Below are positions 11,119 through 21,569 of a DNA stretch of 64,000 bases, one piece after another. Position numbers and translations under genes: made by a program. The notes below the pieces were generated by a model. The model saw only the letters and a program-made list of their open reading frames with translations. It did no database searches and had not been told where the DNA came from. This stretch comes from Neisseria sp. (GTDB lineage Bacteria > Pseudomonadota > Gammaproteobacteria > Burkholderiales > Neisseriaceae), in the NCBI RefSeq assembly GCF_030530745.1, contig NZ_JAUMUI010000002.1:27104-91103 (forward strand), given 5' to 3'. Position 1 is the first letter of the stretch. Each line of letters begins with the position of its first letter.

Positions 11119-12243
11119 ATGAGTATCTTGCCCCGCCCCGAAATCGATTCAGACGGCCTGTTGGAATATTCGGTGGTTTACACCGACCGCGCGCTGAACC
11201 ATATGTCGCAAAAATTTCAGACGGCCTTGCGCTATATTTCGGCCACGTTGAAAAAAGTTTACGGCGCACAACACGCCGCCGTGATTCCCGGCAGCGGCAC
11301 ATCGGGCATGGAAGCCGTGGCGCGCCAGCTTGCGCGGGGCGAGAAATGCCTGATTGTGCGCAACGGCTTTTTCAGCTACCGCTGGACGCAGATTCTCGAA
11401 AAAGGCGCCATCGCCGCCGACAGCAAAGTGTTTACCGCCCGCCAGGCCGATGAGGCGCAAGCCCCGTTTGCGCCTGCGCCGATTGAAGAAGTATGCGCCG
11501 AAATCGCCGCCTACCGCCCCGCCGTAGTGTTTGCGCCGCACGTGGAAACCGCATCAGGTATCATGCTGCCCGACGGCTATATCCGACAACTGGCCGAAGC
11601 CGTGCACGCTGTCGGCGGCCTGCTGGTCATCGACGGCATCGCTTCGGGCTGCATTTGGTTGGATATGGAAAAACTCGGCATCGACGTGTTGGTTTCCGCC
11701 CCGCAAAAAGGCTGGAGCGGCTCGCCCTGCTGCGGTTTGGTGATGCTGAACGACGCGGCTTACCAAAAGGTGCAGCAAACCGAATCCGACAGCTTCGCGC
11801 TCGATTTGAAAAAATGGCTGCAAATCATGGAAGCCTTTGAAAACGGCGGCCATGCCTATCACGCCACGCCGCCCACCGATGCGTTGATGAAGCTGCACGA
11901 TATGATGAAAGAGGCCGAAGCCGTCGGTTTCGGGCATTTGCGGGCTGCACAAACCGAGTTGGGCGCGAAAATCCGCGCGCTGCTGGCCGATGCGGGCTAC
12001 CCCAGCGTGGCTGCGGCAGGCTTTGAAGCCCCCGGGGTGGTGGTTTCCTACACGGTTAACCCCGATATCCAAAACGGCAAAGCCTTTATCGCGCAAGGAA
12101 TGCAGATTGCCGCCGGCGTGCCACTGCAATGCGGCGAACGCAGTGATTTCCAAACCTTCCGCCTCGGCCTGTTCGGTTTGGACAAACTGCAAAATACCGA
12201 CCGCACGGTGGAAGCGTTCGCCCGGGTGTTAGGCAGGGTATAG
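11119..12243 (+). CDS. Class V PLP-dependent aminotransferase
   Basis: This belongs to the alanine/serine-glyoxylate aminotransferase-like group of fold-type I PLP enzymes. The 374-residue product shows PGSGTSGMEAVARQLARG near residue 57, the PLP-aspartate region VIDGIASGCIWLD, and the Schiff-base lysine K197 in SAPQKGWSG. The ATG at 11119 is preceded by AAAGGAG (11103-11109) at good spacing. It sits alone between a terminator and the panD hairpin. The substrate cannot be read from sequence; similar proteins are annotated as serine- or alanine-glyoxylate transaminases. Confidence 0.82.
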   Translation: MSILPRPEIDSDGLLEYSVVYTDRALNHMSQKFQTALRYISATLKKVYGAQHAAVIPGSGTSGMEAVARQLARGEKCLIVRNGFFSYRWTQILEKGAIAADSKVFTARQADEAQAPFAPAPIEEVCAEIAAYRPAVVFAPHVETASGIMLPDGYIRQLAEAVHAVGGLLVIDGIASGCIWLDMEKLGIDVLVSAPQKGWSGSPCCGLVMLNDAAYQKVQQTESDSFALDLKKWLQIMEAFENGGHAYHATPPTDALMKLHDMMKEAEAVGFGHLRAAQTELGAKIRALLADAGYPSVAAAGFEAPGVVVSYTVNPDIQNGKAFIAQGMQIAAGVPLQCGERSDFQTFRLGLFGLDKLQNTDRTVEAFARVLGRV

Positions 12244-12291
12244 CCGGCAGTTAAGGTTCGGCAAAGCGGCAAAAGGTGTACAATAACGCCT

Positions 12292-12340
12292 TTTTCAGAC
12301 GGCCTGCCGTTTGCGTCTGCTGCGGCAGGCCGTCTGAAAA
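12292..12340. repeat. Inverted uptake-sequence pair before panD
   Basis: Arms of 18 bases (12292-12309 and 12323-12340) containing AGGCCGTCTGAAAA flank a 13-base loop. It follows the aminotransferase and precedes panD. There is no T run on the plus side, so termination would be weak; it may form part of the panD leader. Confidence 0.7.
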
Positions 12341-12365
12341 CGCTTAACCGGAATTGGAGGCCTTA

Positions 12366-12749
12366 ATGTTCCGCACCATGCTCGGCGGCAAAATCCACCG
12401 TGCCACCGTTACCGAAGCCGACTTGAACTACGTCGGCAGCATCACCATCGACCAAGACCTGCTCGACGCGGCGGGTATCTGCGTTAACGAAAAAGTGCAA
12501 ATCGTCAACAACAACAACGGCGAGCGCTTTGAAACCTACACCATTCCCGGCGAACGCGGCAGCGGCGTGGTGTGCCTCAACGGCGCCGCCGCGAGGCTGG
12601 TGCAGAAAGGCGACATCGTGATTATTATGTCTTACGTGATGCTCTCCGAGCCGGAAATTGCCGCCCACGAGCCGAAAGTGGTGCTGGTGGACGGGCAAAA
12701 CAAAATCTGCGACGTTATCCGTTACGAACCGCCGCACACCGTTTTATAA
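12366..12749 (+). CDS. panD: Aspartate 1-decarboxylase (pyruvoyl-dependent)
   Basis: PanD decarboxylates L-aspartate to beta-alanine for pantothenate and CoA synthesis. The 127-residue proenzyme self-cleaves at Gly24-Ser25 in [10 protein letters not shown] to make the pyruvoyl cofactor, and also shows [19 protein letters not shown]. The ATG at 12366 follows TTGGAGG (12353-12359); an earlier in-frame ATG at 12354 lies within that site and would add four residues. Length is typical. Confidence 0.96.
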   Translation: MFRTMLGGKIHRATVTEADLNYVGSITIDQDLLDAAGICVNEKVQIVNNNNGERFETYTIPGERGSGVVCLNGAAARLVQKGDIVIIMSYVMLSEPEIAAHEPKVVLVDGQNKICDVIRYEPPHTVL

Positions 12750-13655
<906 letters not shown>

Positions 13656-13674
13656 ACAGTTAACAGCATGGCAG

Positions 13675-13709
13675 CAGGCCGTCTGAAAATTTTTCAGACG
13701 GCCTGTTTT
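13675..13709. terminator. Bidirectional terminator between kdsA and guaA
   Basis: CAGGCCGTCTGAAAA and its complement flank an almost absent loop, ending in TTTT. It serves the convergent kdsA and guaA. Confidence 0.85.
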
Positions 13710-13727
13710 CTATTTTAAACCAAAAGG

Positions 13728-15293
13728 TTATTCCCACTCGATCGTAGAAGGCGGTTTGCCGCTCACATCGTACACCACGCGATTGATGCCGCGCACTTCG
13801 TTGATGATGCGGTTGGACACTTTGCCCAGCAGCGAATAGGGCAGCTCCGCCCAATGCGCGGTCATAAAGTCGCTGGTAATTACGGCGCGCAGGGCGACTA
13901 CGTATTCGTAAGTGCGGCCGTCGCCCATCACGCCCACGGATTTCACGGGCAGGAACACGGCAAAAGCCTGGCTGGTGAGGTCGTACCACGAAGTACCGTT
14001 TTCATCGAAGGTGTTGCGCAGCTCTTGAATGAAAATATCGTCGGCCCGGCGCAAGAGGTCGGCGTAATTTTTCTTCACTTCGCCCAAAATGCGCACACCC
14101 AGGCCCGGGCCGGGGAAGGGGTGGCGGTACACCATTTCGCGCGGCAGGCCGAGCGCCACACCCAGTTCGCGCACTTCGTCTTTAAACAGGTCGCGCAAAG
14201 GCTCGAGCAGTTTCAGATTCATGTTTTCAGGCAGGCCGCCGACGTTGTGGTGGCTTTTGATGGCGTGCGCTTTTTTGGTTTTTGCGCCCGCGCTCTCAAT
14301 AACGTCGGGGTAAATCGTGCCCTGTGCCAGCCATTTGGCGTTGACGCGTTTTTTGGCTTCGGCATCAAACACTTCCACAAACTCGCCGCCGATGATTTTG
14401 CGCTTTTGCTCGGGGTCGGTAACGCCGGCGAGTTTGCCCATAAACTGTTCGGTGGCGTCCACATGAATCACGTTTACGCCCAGATTGCGCGCAAACATAT
14501 CCATTACCATTTTGCCTTCGTTGAGGCGCAACAGGCCGTGATCGACGAACACGCAGGTGAGCTGGTCGCCGATGGCACGGTGAATCAGCGCGGCAGCCAC
14601 GCTGGAATCGACGCCGCCCGACAAGCCCAAAATTACTTCGTCGCCGCCCACTTGTTCGCGGATTTTGGCGACGGCTTCGTCGATGTAGTTGGGCATGGTC
14701 CAGCCCGGTTTGGCGCCGGCGATGTCCAAAACGAAGCGGTTAAGCAGGGCACGGCCTTGTTTGGTGTGGGTAACTTCGGGGTGGAACTGGATGCCGTAGA
14801 ATTGTTTTTCGGCGTGTTCCATCATCGCAATAGGGCAGCTCGGCGTGTCGCCGATGACCACGAAACCTTCGGGCAGTTTCGACACTTTGTCGCCGTGGCT
14901 CATCCACACATCGAGCGTGTTGGCCTGGCCGTCTGAAATGCCGCGCGTTAATTCGCAATCAATGGTTTTCACTTGCGCATAGCCGAATTCTCGCTGGTCG
15001 CCTGGCGACACTTCGCCGCCCAGATGGTGCGCCATAAACTGCATGCCGTAGCAGATGCCGAGCACGGGCACGCCTAAATCGAAGATGCCGGTGTCGGCCT
15101 GATAATCGGAGTTGTAAACCGAGTTGGGGCCGCCGGAAAGGATAATCGCTTTGGGGTTGAAGGCTTTGATGTCGGCCAAAGGCATATCGAAAGAATGCAG
15201 TTCGCAGTAAACATGGGCTTCGCGCACGCGGCGGGCGATGAGCTGGGTTACTTGCGAGCCGAAATCGAGAATGAGGATTTTGTCTTGGGTCAT
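13728..15293 (-). CDS. guaA: GMP synthase (glutamine-hydrolysing)
   Basis: GuaA aminates XMP to GMP using glutamine and ATP. The 521-residue product has an N-terminal class I amidotransferase domain ([19 protein letters not shown], catalytic Cys in [24 protein letters not shown]), an ATP pyrophosphatase domain with the P-loop [15 protein letters not shown], and the C-terminal dimerisation domain ending STIEWE. Length and domain order are normal. It is transcribed alone, downstream of the cytochrome c' terminator. Confidence 0.98.
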   Translation of the reverse strand: MTQDKILILDFGSQVTQLIARRVREAHVYCELHSFDMPLADIKAFNPKAIILSGGPNSVYNSDYQADTGIFDLGVPVLGICYGMQFMAHHLGGEVSPGDQREFGYAQVKTIDCELTRGISDGQANTLDVWMSHGDKVSKLPEGFVVIGDTPSCPIAMMEHAEKQFYGIQFHPEVTHTKQGRALLNRFVLDIAGAKPGWTMPNYIDEAVAKIREQVGGDEVILGLSGGVDSSVAAALIHRAIGDQLTCVFVDHGLLRLNEGKMVMDMFARNLGVNVIHVDATEQFMGKLAGVTDPEQKRKIIGGEFVEVFDAEAKKRVNAKWLAQGTIYPDVIESAGAKTKKAHAIKSHHNVGGLPENMNLKLLEPLRDLFKDEVRELGVALGLPREMVYRHPFPGPGLGVRILGEVKKNYADLLRRADDIFIQELRNTFDENGTSWYDLTSQAFAVFLPVKSVGVMGDGRTYEYVVALRAVITSDFMTAHWAELPYSLLGKVSNRIINEVRGINRVVYDVSGKPPSTIEWE

Positions 15294-15435
15294 GATGGTT
15301 TTTGGTGGAGAATGTGAAACGGCAGGCCGTTTGAAGAAAGTGTTATTGTATCATTTTTTGGTAGAGAGGAATCCGGCCTGATTATCAGGCGGACTCTGAT
15401 TTCACTACAGGCGGCACGGGGCCGCCTGAAAACAA

Positions 15436-15469
15436 AAAAACCTGTTTGAATGCACCCAAACAGGTTTTT
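15436..15469 (-). terminator. Cytochrome c' gene terminator
   Basis: AAAAACCTGTTTG and CAAACAGGTTTTT-type arms around a 7-base loop lie 17 bp beyond the stop at 15486. On the minus strand the hairpin ends in a long T run. It is not uptake-sequence derived. Confidence 0.85.
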
Positions 15470-15485
15470 CATGTTAACGGACGGT

Positions 15486-16013
15486 TTAGTCTGCCCGGAA
15501 GGTGTCGTGGCAGGATTTGCAGCTTTGCCCCACCCCGCCGAACGGCTTTTTCACATCGTCGGGCTTGCCGGAGGCGGCGGCGGTTTTCAGCGCTGCAGTG
15601 GCGGCGGTGAATTTTTCGATTTCTTTTTTGAATTCGTCGGGTTTGCTCCACACTTCGGGCTTGGCATCCGATTCTTCGTTGGCGCTTTCGGGCGTGTAGT
15701 GTACCCACGGTTTGTCGGCGTCGGCGGCGAGATTGTCGGCAGCGGCTTGGAAGGCTGCTGCATCATACGGGGTTTCGCCTTTCACCATTTTGCCCATGAT
15801 GCCGAAGTCTTCTTTAAACGATTTCATCAGTTTTTCACGTTCTTTCACGGCTTCTTTCGGGCTTAATGCCGAAGTTGGGGAAGCGGCAGGAGCAGAGGCA
15901 GAAGCCGGTGCGGGTTCCGAAGCGGCGGGGGCGGTGCCGTTGCTTTGTCCGCCGCAGGCGGCCAGCAGGGTGAGGGCGGCTAAGGCGCCCAGGCTGAGTA
16001 TGGTTTTTTTCAT
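15486..16013 (-). CDS. cycP: Lipoprotein cytochrome c'
   Basis: Cytochromes c' are four-helix-bundle haem proteins that bind nitric oxide; in Neisseria the protein is a periplasm-facing lipoprotein linked to NO tolerance. The 175-residue product has a signal peptide with the lipobox LLAAC, an Ala/Pro/Ser linker (about residues 20-50), a helical domain, and a single C-terminal haem site CKSCH (C165, C168, H169), the position characteristic of cytochrome c'. The ATG at 16013 starts the signal peptide; upstream in-frame sequence lacks one. The gene name follows neisserial usage. Confidence 0.85.
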   Translation of the reverse strand: MKKTILSLGALAALTLLAACGGQSNGTAPAASEPAPASASAPAASPTSALSPKEAVKEREKLMKSFKEDFGIMGKMVKGETPYDAAAFQAAADNLAADADKPWVHYTPESANEESDAKPEVWSKPDEFKKEIEKFTAATAALKTAAASGKPDDVKKPFGGVGQSCKSCHDTFRAD

Positions 16014-16142
16014 GGTTGTGTCCTCAAATGGTTTATGGTTGTATAACGGCCGGCTCCGGCCGTTGTTTTTATTTATAGCGGGGCGGTCTGTTTCCTGCCG
16101 GTTTGACACCCGGGCCGGAACAAGCCTGTTTGCTATATGGCA

Positions 16143-16188
16143 AACAGGCCGTCTGAAAGTTTTGCCGGATTGATTCAGACGGCCTGTT
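16143..16188. repeat. Inverted uptake-sequence pair between cycP and the NRAMP gene
   Basis: AACAGGCCGTCTGAA and its complement flank a 16-base loop in the divergent spacer. It lies upstream of both genes, so it is not an obvious terminator. Confidence 0.65.
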
Positions 16189-16295
16189 AAGTTGCTATCT
16201 TAACGCGATATTGCCCACAAAAGAGCATTCAATTGCGTATAATCGCGCCTGCTTACAGATATTTACATCAAAACAACGAAATGAAAGGTTTGATT

Positions 16296-17558
16296 ATGAA
16301 CGAGCAAACGGTAAACGGCCGCTCGCGCCGGCGCGAGCGGCTGCGGGCGTTGGGCCCGGGTATTATGATGGCCTCGGCGGCGGTGGGCGGTTCGCACATT
16401 ATCGCCTCCACCCAGGCGGGGGCTTTATATGGTTGGCAGCTGGCGCTGATCATCGTGCTGGCCAATCTGTTCAAATACCCGTTTTTCCGTTTCGGCCCGC
16501 AATATACGCTGGAAACAGGCAAAAGCCTGCTGGAGGGCTATGCTGAAAAAAGCCGCGTGTATTTGTGGGTTTTTTTTGTGCTCAACCTGTTTGCAACGGT
16601 GATTAACACTGCAGCGGTGAGTATGCTGTGCGCGGCGATTCTGGGCTTTGCCCTGCCGGGAGACTTGCCGGTTAATATGCTTTCGGCTGCAGTATTGGCT
16701 TCTGCCGTGCTGATGCTGTTAATCGGCCCTTACCGCACGGTGGACGGTATGTCGAAAATCATCATGGCCAGCCTTACCGTTACCACGGTGGCGGCGGTGG
16801 CTGCGGCAGCCGTCAAAGGTGCCCAAATGCAGCCGGACTTTATCGAACCCAGTCCGTGGAATCTTGGTGCATTGGCATTTATTGTGGCGCTGATGGGCTG
16901 GATGCCGGCACCAATCGAGATTTCGGTTATCAATTCACTGTGGGTGGCGGCTAAGCGCAAACTTGAAAAAGTGAGCTATGAAGACGGCCTGTTCGACTTT
17001 AATGTCGGCTACATCGGCACAGCGGCTTTGGCGGTTGTGTTTTTGGCGCTGGGTGCGCTGGTGCAGTACGGTTCGGGCGCCGAAGTGCAGATGACGGGCG
17101 GCGCCTATATCGGCCAGCTTATCGATATGTATGCCAAAACCATCGGCGAGTGGTCGCGCTGGCTGGTAACGTTTATTGCTTTTGCCTGTATGTACGGCAC
17201 GACCATCACGGTAATCGACGGCTATTCGCGCACCAATATGGAGTCGTTCCGCCTGATTCTGCGCCGCCCAGAAAGCGAGAGGAGCAACCGCATATTGGCA
17301 GTATGGATTACCTTGGCTGCGGTTGCAGGCCTGTGCGTAATCGTATTTTTCAAAGGTGCGGTGATGCCGATGCTGAAATTTGCCATGATTGCCTCGTTTG
17401 TGGGCACACCAGTTTTCGCCTATCTGAACCTGGCACTGGTCCGTCGGGGCGGGCACAAGCTGCAGCCGTGGCTGATGTGGCTGGCTTGGGCGGGGCTGCT
17501 TTACCTGAGCGGGTTTGCGGTTCTGTTTTTGCTCAACCAAACGGGAGTTATCGCCTGA
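16296..17558 (+). CDS. NRAMP-family metal transporter homologue with altered metal site
   Basis: NRAMP proteins carry divalent metals with protons through 11-12 helices. The 420-residue product has the family start LRALGPGIMMASAAVGGSHI and about 11 hydrophobic segments with conserved spacing. However, the helix-1 DPGN metal motif is replaced by VGGSH and the helix-6 MPH motif by MPAP (MGWMPAPIEIS). Aspartate and asparagine metal ligands are therefore absent. It may carry another ion, such as magnesium, or another substrate. The ATG at 16296 has AAAGG upstream; the ATG at 16281 is an alternative. Confidence 0.75.
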   Translation: MNEQTVNGRSRRRERLRALGPGIMMASAAVGGSHIIASTQAGALYGWQLALIIVLANLFKYPFFRFGPQYTLETGKSLLEGYAEKSRVYLWVFFVLNLFATVINTAAVSMLCAAILGFALPGDLPVNMLSAAVLASAVLMLLIGPYRTVDGMSKIIMASLTVTTVAAVAAAAVKGAQMQPDFIEPSPWNLGALAFIVALMGWMPAPIEISVINSLWVAAKRKLEKVSYEDGLFDFNVGYIGTAALAVVFLALGALVQYGSGAEVQMTGGAYIGQLIDMYAKTIGEWSRWLVTFIAFACMYGTTITVIDGYSRTNMESFRLILRRPESERSNRILAVWITLAAVAGLCVIVFFKGAVMPMLKFAMIASFVGTPVFAYLNLALVRRGGHKLQPWLMWLAWAGLLYLSGFAVLFLLNQTGVIA

Positions 17559-17587
17559 TCGGGGGATGACATAAAGGGTAAAACATC

Positions 17588-17620
17588 AGGCCGTCTGAAA
17601 CAATGGTTTCAGACGGCCTT
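17588..17620. terminator. Bidirectional DUS terminator
   Basis: AGGCCGTCTGAAA and complement around a 6-base loop between the convergent NRAMP-like gene and the HerA-type gene. Confidence 0.8.
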
Positions 17621-17638
17621 CACCATATCGGGCACAGG

Positions 17639-19165
17639 CTATTTCAGCATATTCTTAATCACACCCATCACACTGCGGGAAATTGCGCGGGTTACCTGAC
17701 GGTTAATCTGACTGCCCACCGAATCGGCCAAATCATAAGCAATGCCTTGATTGGCTTTTTTGCGGCCGCCGAACAGGCCGCCTAAAAATCCGCCGACCAC
17801 ACCGTCTTTCTGCGGTTGTGCCGCCGCTGTGGCCTTTCCTGCCTTGGCCTGTTCTTTGGCAGCGGCTTCCGCTGCTTTGGCTTCGGATTGTTGTGCCTCC
17901 AATTCGGCCAGCGCCTCATAGGCAGAATAATTGTCTACCATATCTTTATAGTGGCGGTACAAAATATCGCTTTGGTATTTGGCATTACGTTCTGCTCCGG
18001 TCAGCGGGGTGAGGCCGGATTGCGGCGGCAGCACAATGGCGCGTTCCACCGGTGCAGGCATACCTTTTTCGTCGAGAAACGATACCAATGCTTCACCCAC
18101 ACCCAATTCGGCAATAGCCTCCACCACGTTGATACCGGGATTGGTGCGGAAGGTTTCGGCAGCGGCCTTCACGGCCTTTTGGTCGCGGGGCGTAAATGCA
18201 CGCAGTGCGTGCTGAACACGGTTGCCCAACTGGCCGAGAATTGTGTCGGGCAGATCGAGCGGATTCTGGGTAACGAAATACACGCCCACACCTTTGGAGC
18301 GGATAAGCCGCACCACCTGCTCAATTTGTGCTACCAGCGCGGCGGGGGCATTGTCGAACAACAGATGCGCCTCATCGAAAAACATCACGAATTTGGGCTG
18401 CTCCAAATCCCCCACCTCAGGCAGGGTTTCAAACAGCTTGGCCAGCATCCACAACAGAAATGCACTGTACATCCGCGGCGAACGCATCAGTTTTTCCGAA
18501 TTGAGGATATTGACCACACCTTTGCCGCCTTCGGCCTGCATCCAGTCTTCAAGATTAAGATCAGGTTCTCCGAACAGGTTTTCGGCACCTTCGTTTTCGA
18601 GTGTGAGCAGCTGCCGCTGCACCGCACCCACACTGGCAGGCGATATATTGCCGTATTTGGCGCGGTATTCGGCAGCATTGTCGGCAACGTGTTTGAGCAT
18701 GCCGCGCAGATCTTTCAGGTCGATTAAGTGCCAGCCGTTATCGTCGGCCACCTTGAATACCAGATTAAGCAGTCCTTCCTGCGTGTCGTTCAGATTCATC
18801 AGGCGTGCCAGCAGCATCGGCCCCATTTCGGAAATAGTAACGCGCACAGGGATACCGGTTTCGCCGTAAACATCCCAAAAACGCACCGGAAAACTTTGCA
18901 GCCAGCCCTCACCCAAACCGAATTCGGCAATGCGTTCGCCTACTTTGCCGCTGTCGGCACCGGCTTGGGCAATGCCCGACAAATCGCCTTTCACATCAGA
19001 CAGAAATACGGGAATGCCCGCACTGCTGAAAGCCTCGGCCATACGCCGCAAGGTAACGGTTTTACCCGTGCCCGTGGCGCCGGCAACCAAACCGTGGCGG
19101 TTGGCCATTTTTCCTGGAATTTCAAGCATTTTGCCGCCCGCACGGGCGATGGGGAAAGCAGTCAT
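17639..19165 (-). CDS. HerA/DUF853-type ATPase (YjgR-like)
   Basis: This is a P-loop ATPase of the FtsK/HerA clade, DUF853 family. The 508-residue product has Walker A GATGTGKT (residues 29-36), FLSDVKGDLSGIAQAG, the Walker B-like FVMFFDEAHLLFD, the sensor FVTQNPLDLPDTILGQLGNRVQHALRAFTP, an Ala/Glu/Gln coiled-coil segment, then a Gly-rich FLGGLFGG near the C-terminus. Family members are often called helicases but their cellular role is not settled. The gene is single and length is normal. Confidence 0.85.
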   Translation of the reverse strand: MTAFPIARAGGKMLEIPGKMANRHGLVAGATGTGKTVTLRRMAEAFSSAGIPVFLSDVKGDLSGIAQAGADSGKVGERIAEFGLGEGWLQSFPVRFWDVYGETGIPVRVTISEMGPMLLARLMNLNDTQEGLLNLVFKVADDNGWHLIDLKDLRGMLKHVADNAAEYRAKYGNISPASVGAVQRQLLTLENEGAENLFGEPDLNLEDWMQAEGGKGVVNILNSEKLMRSPRMYSAFLLWMLAKLFETLPEVGDLEQPKFVMFFDEAHLLFDNAPAALVAQIEQVVRLIRSKGVGVYFVTQNPLDLPDTILGQLGNRVQHALRAFTPRDQKAVKAAAETFRTNPGINVVEAIAELGVGEALVSFLDEKGMPAPVERAIVLPPQSGLTPLTGAERNAKYQSDILYRHYKDMVDNYSAYEALAELEAQQSEAKAAEAAAKEQAKAGKATAAAQPQKDGVVGGFLGGLFGGRKKANQGIAYDLADSVGSQINRQVTRAISRSVMGVIKNMLK

Positions 19166-19383
19166 AAAATTTCCTTACTGAATAATGTGACGGATACGCC
19201 GTATTTTCTTATGTTTCAACACACAGGACGACACATAAAGCGCCGCCCTACGTGTTGCCCTGATTGGGAAGGGGTTACACCCCTACCCGATAAACCCAAA
19301 TTCTACCGCCATAAACGGCGGGGTCTCAACCGAAAAGGAAACTTGATGAAACACGGCCGCACGCAAATATGAAAAAAACCGTA

Positions 19384-19410
19384 GGGTCTGTCGACATTTA
19401 ACCGACGAAA
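19384..19410 (+). mobile_element. Decayed MITE-A left end
   Basis: GGGTCTGTCGACATT preceded by TA, then ACCGACGAA, aligns with the first 27 bases of the copy at 38460. The body and right end are missing. Confidence 0.5.
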
Positions 19411-19446
19411 CTACCGCTGTTTCGGAAGAGGCGGGAAATAGAAAGG

Positions 19447-19476
19447 AGGCCGTCTGAAAAGGGTTCAGACGGCCTT
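19447..19476. terminator. DUS hairpin in the prfA downstream spacer
   Basis: AGGCCGTCTGAA and complement around a 5-base loop. It lies about 190 bp beyond the prfA stop on the minus strand and could end prfA transcription. Confidence 0.55.
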
Positions 19477-19667
19477 AAAAAAATAAAATCGATGAAAAGG
19501 AATGTAAACCAGCTGAAACTGTTGCCTTGTTTACATAACGAATATTAACAATATTTGCGTATATTGCGCAAGTGTTTTTTACAAAAAAGAATTAACTTGT
19601 TAAAAACAATATGAAAATAATTTCCCTGTTTGCAAGTTTGTGTAAATTTTTATTTACCGATGTCATA

Positions 19668-20744
19668 TCACCCTCCCATTTCAGCCAACAGCTCAGCCTG
19701 ATGTTCGGCTGTCAGCGCAGCCGTTAATTCTTCCAAATCGCCATCCATAATAAAATCCAGCTTGTGCAGGGTCAAGTTGATGCGGTGGTCGGTAACGCGG
19801 CCTTGCGGGTAATTGTAGGTGCGGATGCGCTCACTACGGTCGCCGCTGCCGATCAGGCTTTTGCGCTCCTCCGCTTCTTTAGCCTGCGCTTCGCGCTTTT
19901 GTGCGTCGTTCAGCCGTGCCGCCAAAACTTTCATCGCCTGCGCTTTGTTGCTGTGTTGCGAGCGGCCGTCTTGGCATTCGACCACCATGCCGGTGGGCAG
20001 GTGGGTGATGCGCACGGCGGAATCTGTTTTATTGATATGCTGGCCGCCCGCGCCGGATGCGCGGAAGGTGTCGATGCGCAAATCGGCGGGGTTGAGTTGG
20101 ATTTCTTCCAACTCGTCGGCCTCGGGCATCACAGCCACGGTGCAGGCCGAGGTGTGAATACGCCCCTGGCTTTCGGTAGCGGGCACACGCTGCACGCGGT
20201 GGCCGCCCGACTCGAATTTCAACTTACTATATGCGCCCAAACCGACGATGCGGGCGATTACTTCTTTATAACCGCCCAAGTCGCTCTCGTTAGCCGATAC
20301 GATTTCCACCTGCCAGCGGTTGCGCTCGGCGTAACGGCTGTACATACGCAGCAAGTCGCCGGCGAACAGCGCCGCTTCGTCGCCGCCGGTGCCGGCGCGC
20401 ACTTCGATAAAAATATTTTTATCGTCGTCGGCGTCTTTGGGCAGCAGCAGTTTTTGCAGCTCGTTTTCCAGCGTTTCGATTTGCGCTTTGGCCGTTTCGA
20501 TTTCTTCGGCGGCAAAGGCTTTCATTTCGGGGTCGGCCAGCATTTCCTGCGCATCGGCCAGATCGCTTTGCGCCAAGCGGTATTGCCGGAACACTTCCAC
20601 CACCGGCGTAATCTCCGCGTGTTCGCGCGTGAGCTTGCGGTAATTATCCATATCGTCGGCGGCTTCGGGCTGGCCCAGCAGGTGGGTTACCTCTTCCAAA
20701 CGTTCGGCCAATTGTTGCAGTTTTTCTAGAATAGACGGTTTCAT
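19668..20744 (-). CDS. prfA: Peptide chain release factor 1
   Basis: RF1 recognises UAA and UAG and triggers peptide release. The 358-residue product has the N-terminal helical domain, the codon-reading domain with [24 protein letters not shown], including the RF1-type PAT tripeptide, and the catalytic GGQ in [18 protein letters not shown]. Length is standard. It lies downstream of tRNA-Pro with a terminator and a DUS hairpin between, so it probably has its own promoter. Confidence 0.98.
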   Translation of the reverse strand: MKPSILEKLQQLAERLEEVTHLLGQPEAADDMDNYRKLTREHAEITPVVEVFRQYRLAQSDLADAQEMLADPEMKAFAAEEIETAKAQIETLENELQKLLLPKDADDDKNIFIEVRAGTGGDEAALFAGDLLRMYSRYAERNRWQVEIVSANESDLGGYKEVIARIVGLGAYSKLKFESGGHRVQRVPATESQGRIHTSACTVAVMPEADELEEIQLNPADLRIDTFRASGAGGQHINKTDSAVRITHLPTGMVVECQDGRSQHSNKAQAMKVLAARLNDAQKREAQAKEAEERKSLIGSGDRSERIRTYNYPQGRVTDHRINLTLHKLDFIMDGDLEELTAALTAEHQAELLAEMGG

Positions 20745-20759
20745 GATTTTTTTCCGTTA

Positions 20760-20787
20760 AGGCCGTCTGAAACATTTCAGACGGCCT
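20760..20787. repeat. Inverted uptake-sequence pair upstream of prfA
   Basis: AGGCCGTCTGAAA and complement with a 2-base loop, 16 bp before the prfA start. Confidence 0.7.
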
Positions 20788-20806
20788 CAAGTCAAACAGC
20801 AAAGAA

Positions 20807-20835
20807 AAAAGCCAGCTAATGCGTAGCTGACTTTT
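20807..20835 (-). terminator. tRNA-Pro terminator
   Basis: AAAAGCCAGCTA and TAGCTGACTTTT arms with a short loop; on the minus strand the hairpin is followed by a run of T, about 13 bp beyond the CCA end of tRNA-Pro. Confidence 0.75.
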
Positions 20836-20847
20836 CAATTGTTTTTT

Positions 20848-20924
20848 TGGTCGGAGTGAAAGGATTCGAACCTTCGACCCCTTGCACCCCATGCAAGTGC
20901 GCTACCAGACTGCGCCACACTCCG
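20848..20924 (-). tRNA. tRNA-Pro (anticodon GGG)
   Basis: The 77-nt minus-strand sequence folds as a cloverleaf: acceptor CGGAGTG/CACTCCG, anticodon stem CTTGC/GCAAG with loop ATGGGGT giving anticodon GGG, T-loop GGTTCGAATCC, and encoded CCA. It begins 26 bp after the stop of the HTH gene and may be the last unit of the pheT-ihfA transcript. Confidence 0.96.
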
Positions 20925-20950
20925 ACTCTGAAGAGAACGGGATTATAGAA

Positions 20951-21283
20951 TCATGCAGCTTGGCTGGCAAGCGTTTTCTCAACTTCGCCCAACATTTTTT
21001 TCAGCTCTTCGCGCATTTCTTCGGCCTGAATCGCCGGATTGCCCGAAGCATCTAAAGCATTGTGGTTGAACGTATCAATAAACGGTGCAAACGTATCTTT
21101 CAATTTCAAAACCTTAAGCACATCCGCACGGGTATAGTTATTGCCGCCGTAGCCGACCACCACACCGTTTTCGTGCTGCCATTGGGCAAATTGGGCGGTG
21201 CTGATCTGCGCCAGTTCGCACATTTCGTTGAGGCTGAAATAACGTTTGGCGGGGATGCCGGGAAGGTTAGCGCTGCTTGTCAT
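20951..21283 (-). CDS. Small MerR-like HTH protein
   Basis: The 110-residue product has an N-terminal helix-turn-helix resembling the MerR/excisionase winged fold ([22 protein letters not shown], then [18 protein letters not shown]). A helical C-terminus rich in Glu and Lys follows. It lacks the long dimerisation helix and effector domain of full MerR regulators. It overlaps ihfA by 17 bp and so is co-translated with IHF-alpha. In other bacteria a MerR-family gene often follows ihfA, which supports a conserved but uncharacterised regulator. No target is known to me. Confidence 0.7.
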   Translation of the reverse strand: MTSSANLPGIPAKRYFSLNEMCELAQISTAQFAQWQHENGVVVGYGGNNYTRADVLKVLKLKDTFAPFIDTFNHNALDASGNPAIQAEEMREELKKMLGEVEKTLASQAA

Positions 21284-21569
21284 AATAATGCTCCACCATA
21301 CCTTTGAGTTTTTGGCTGGCGTGGAAGGTTACCACGCGGCGGGCGGAAATCGGCACTTCTTCGCCGGTTTTCGGATTGCGGCCGGGGCGCTGGGGCTTGT
21401 CGCGCAATTGGAAGTTGCCGAAACCGGAAATTTTAATTTCTTCGCCGCGCTCCAAAGTAGAACGGATTTCTTCAAAAAAGAGTTCGACAATTTCTTTGGC
21501 ATCGTTTTTGGTTACGCTGCTCACCTTTTCTACCAAAATATCGGCCAAATCGGCTTTAGTTAGTGTCAT
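21267..21569 (-). CDS. ihfA: Integration host factor subunit alpha
   Basis: IHF-alpha pairs with IHF-beta to bend DNA in replication, recombination and transcription. The 100-residue product starts [16 protein letters not shown] and contains the DNA-intercalating beta-arm signature [22 protein letters not shown] with its proline. Length is typical. It lies 77 bp after pheT, the classic pheST-ihfA order, and overlaps the HTH gene downstream. Confidence 0.97.
   Translation of the reverse strand: MTLTKADLADILVEKVSSVTKNDAKEIVELFFEEIRSTLERGEEIKISGFGNFQLRDKPQRPGRNPKTGEEVPISARRVVTFHASQKLKGMVEHYYDKQR

Larger units (their letters stand above)
19166..19667. other. Spacer between the HerA-type gene and prfA
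   Basis: The 502 bp contain no convincing gene. About 19230-19350 is GC-rich with short inverted pieces (TACCGCC..GGCGG), 19384-19410 resembles a decayed left end of MITE-A (GGGTCTGTCGACATT after TA), 19447-19475 is a DUS hairpin, and 19480-19667 is strongly AT-rich with many TTTACA and TAT runs. Confidence 0.5.

Noticed and set aside
13854-14936. 360-codon plus-strand frame opposite guaA
   Set aside because: Antisense shadow with no recognisable domain.
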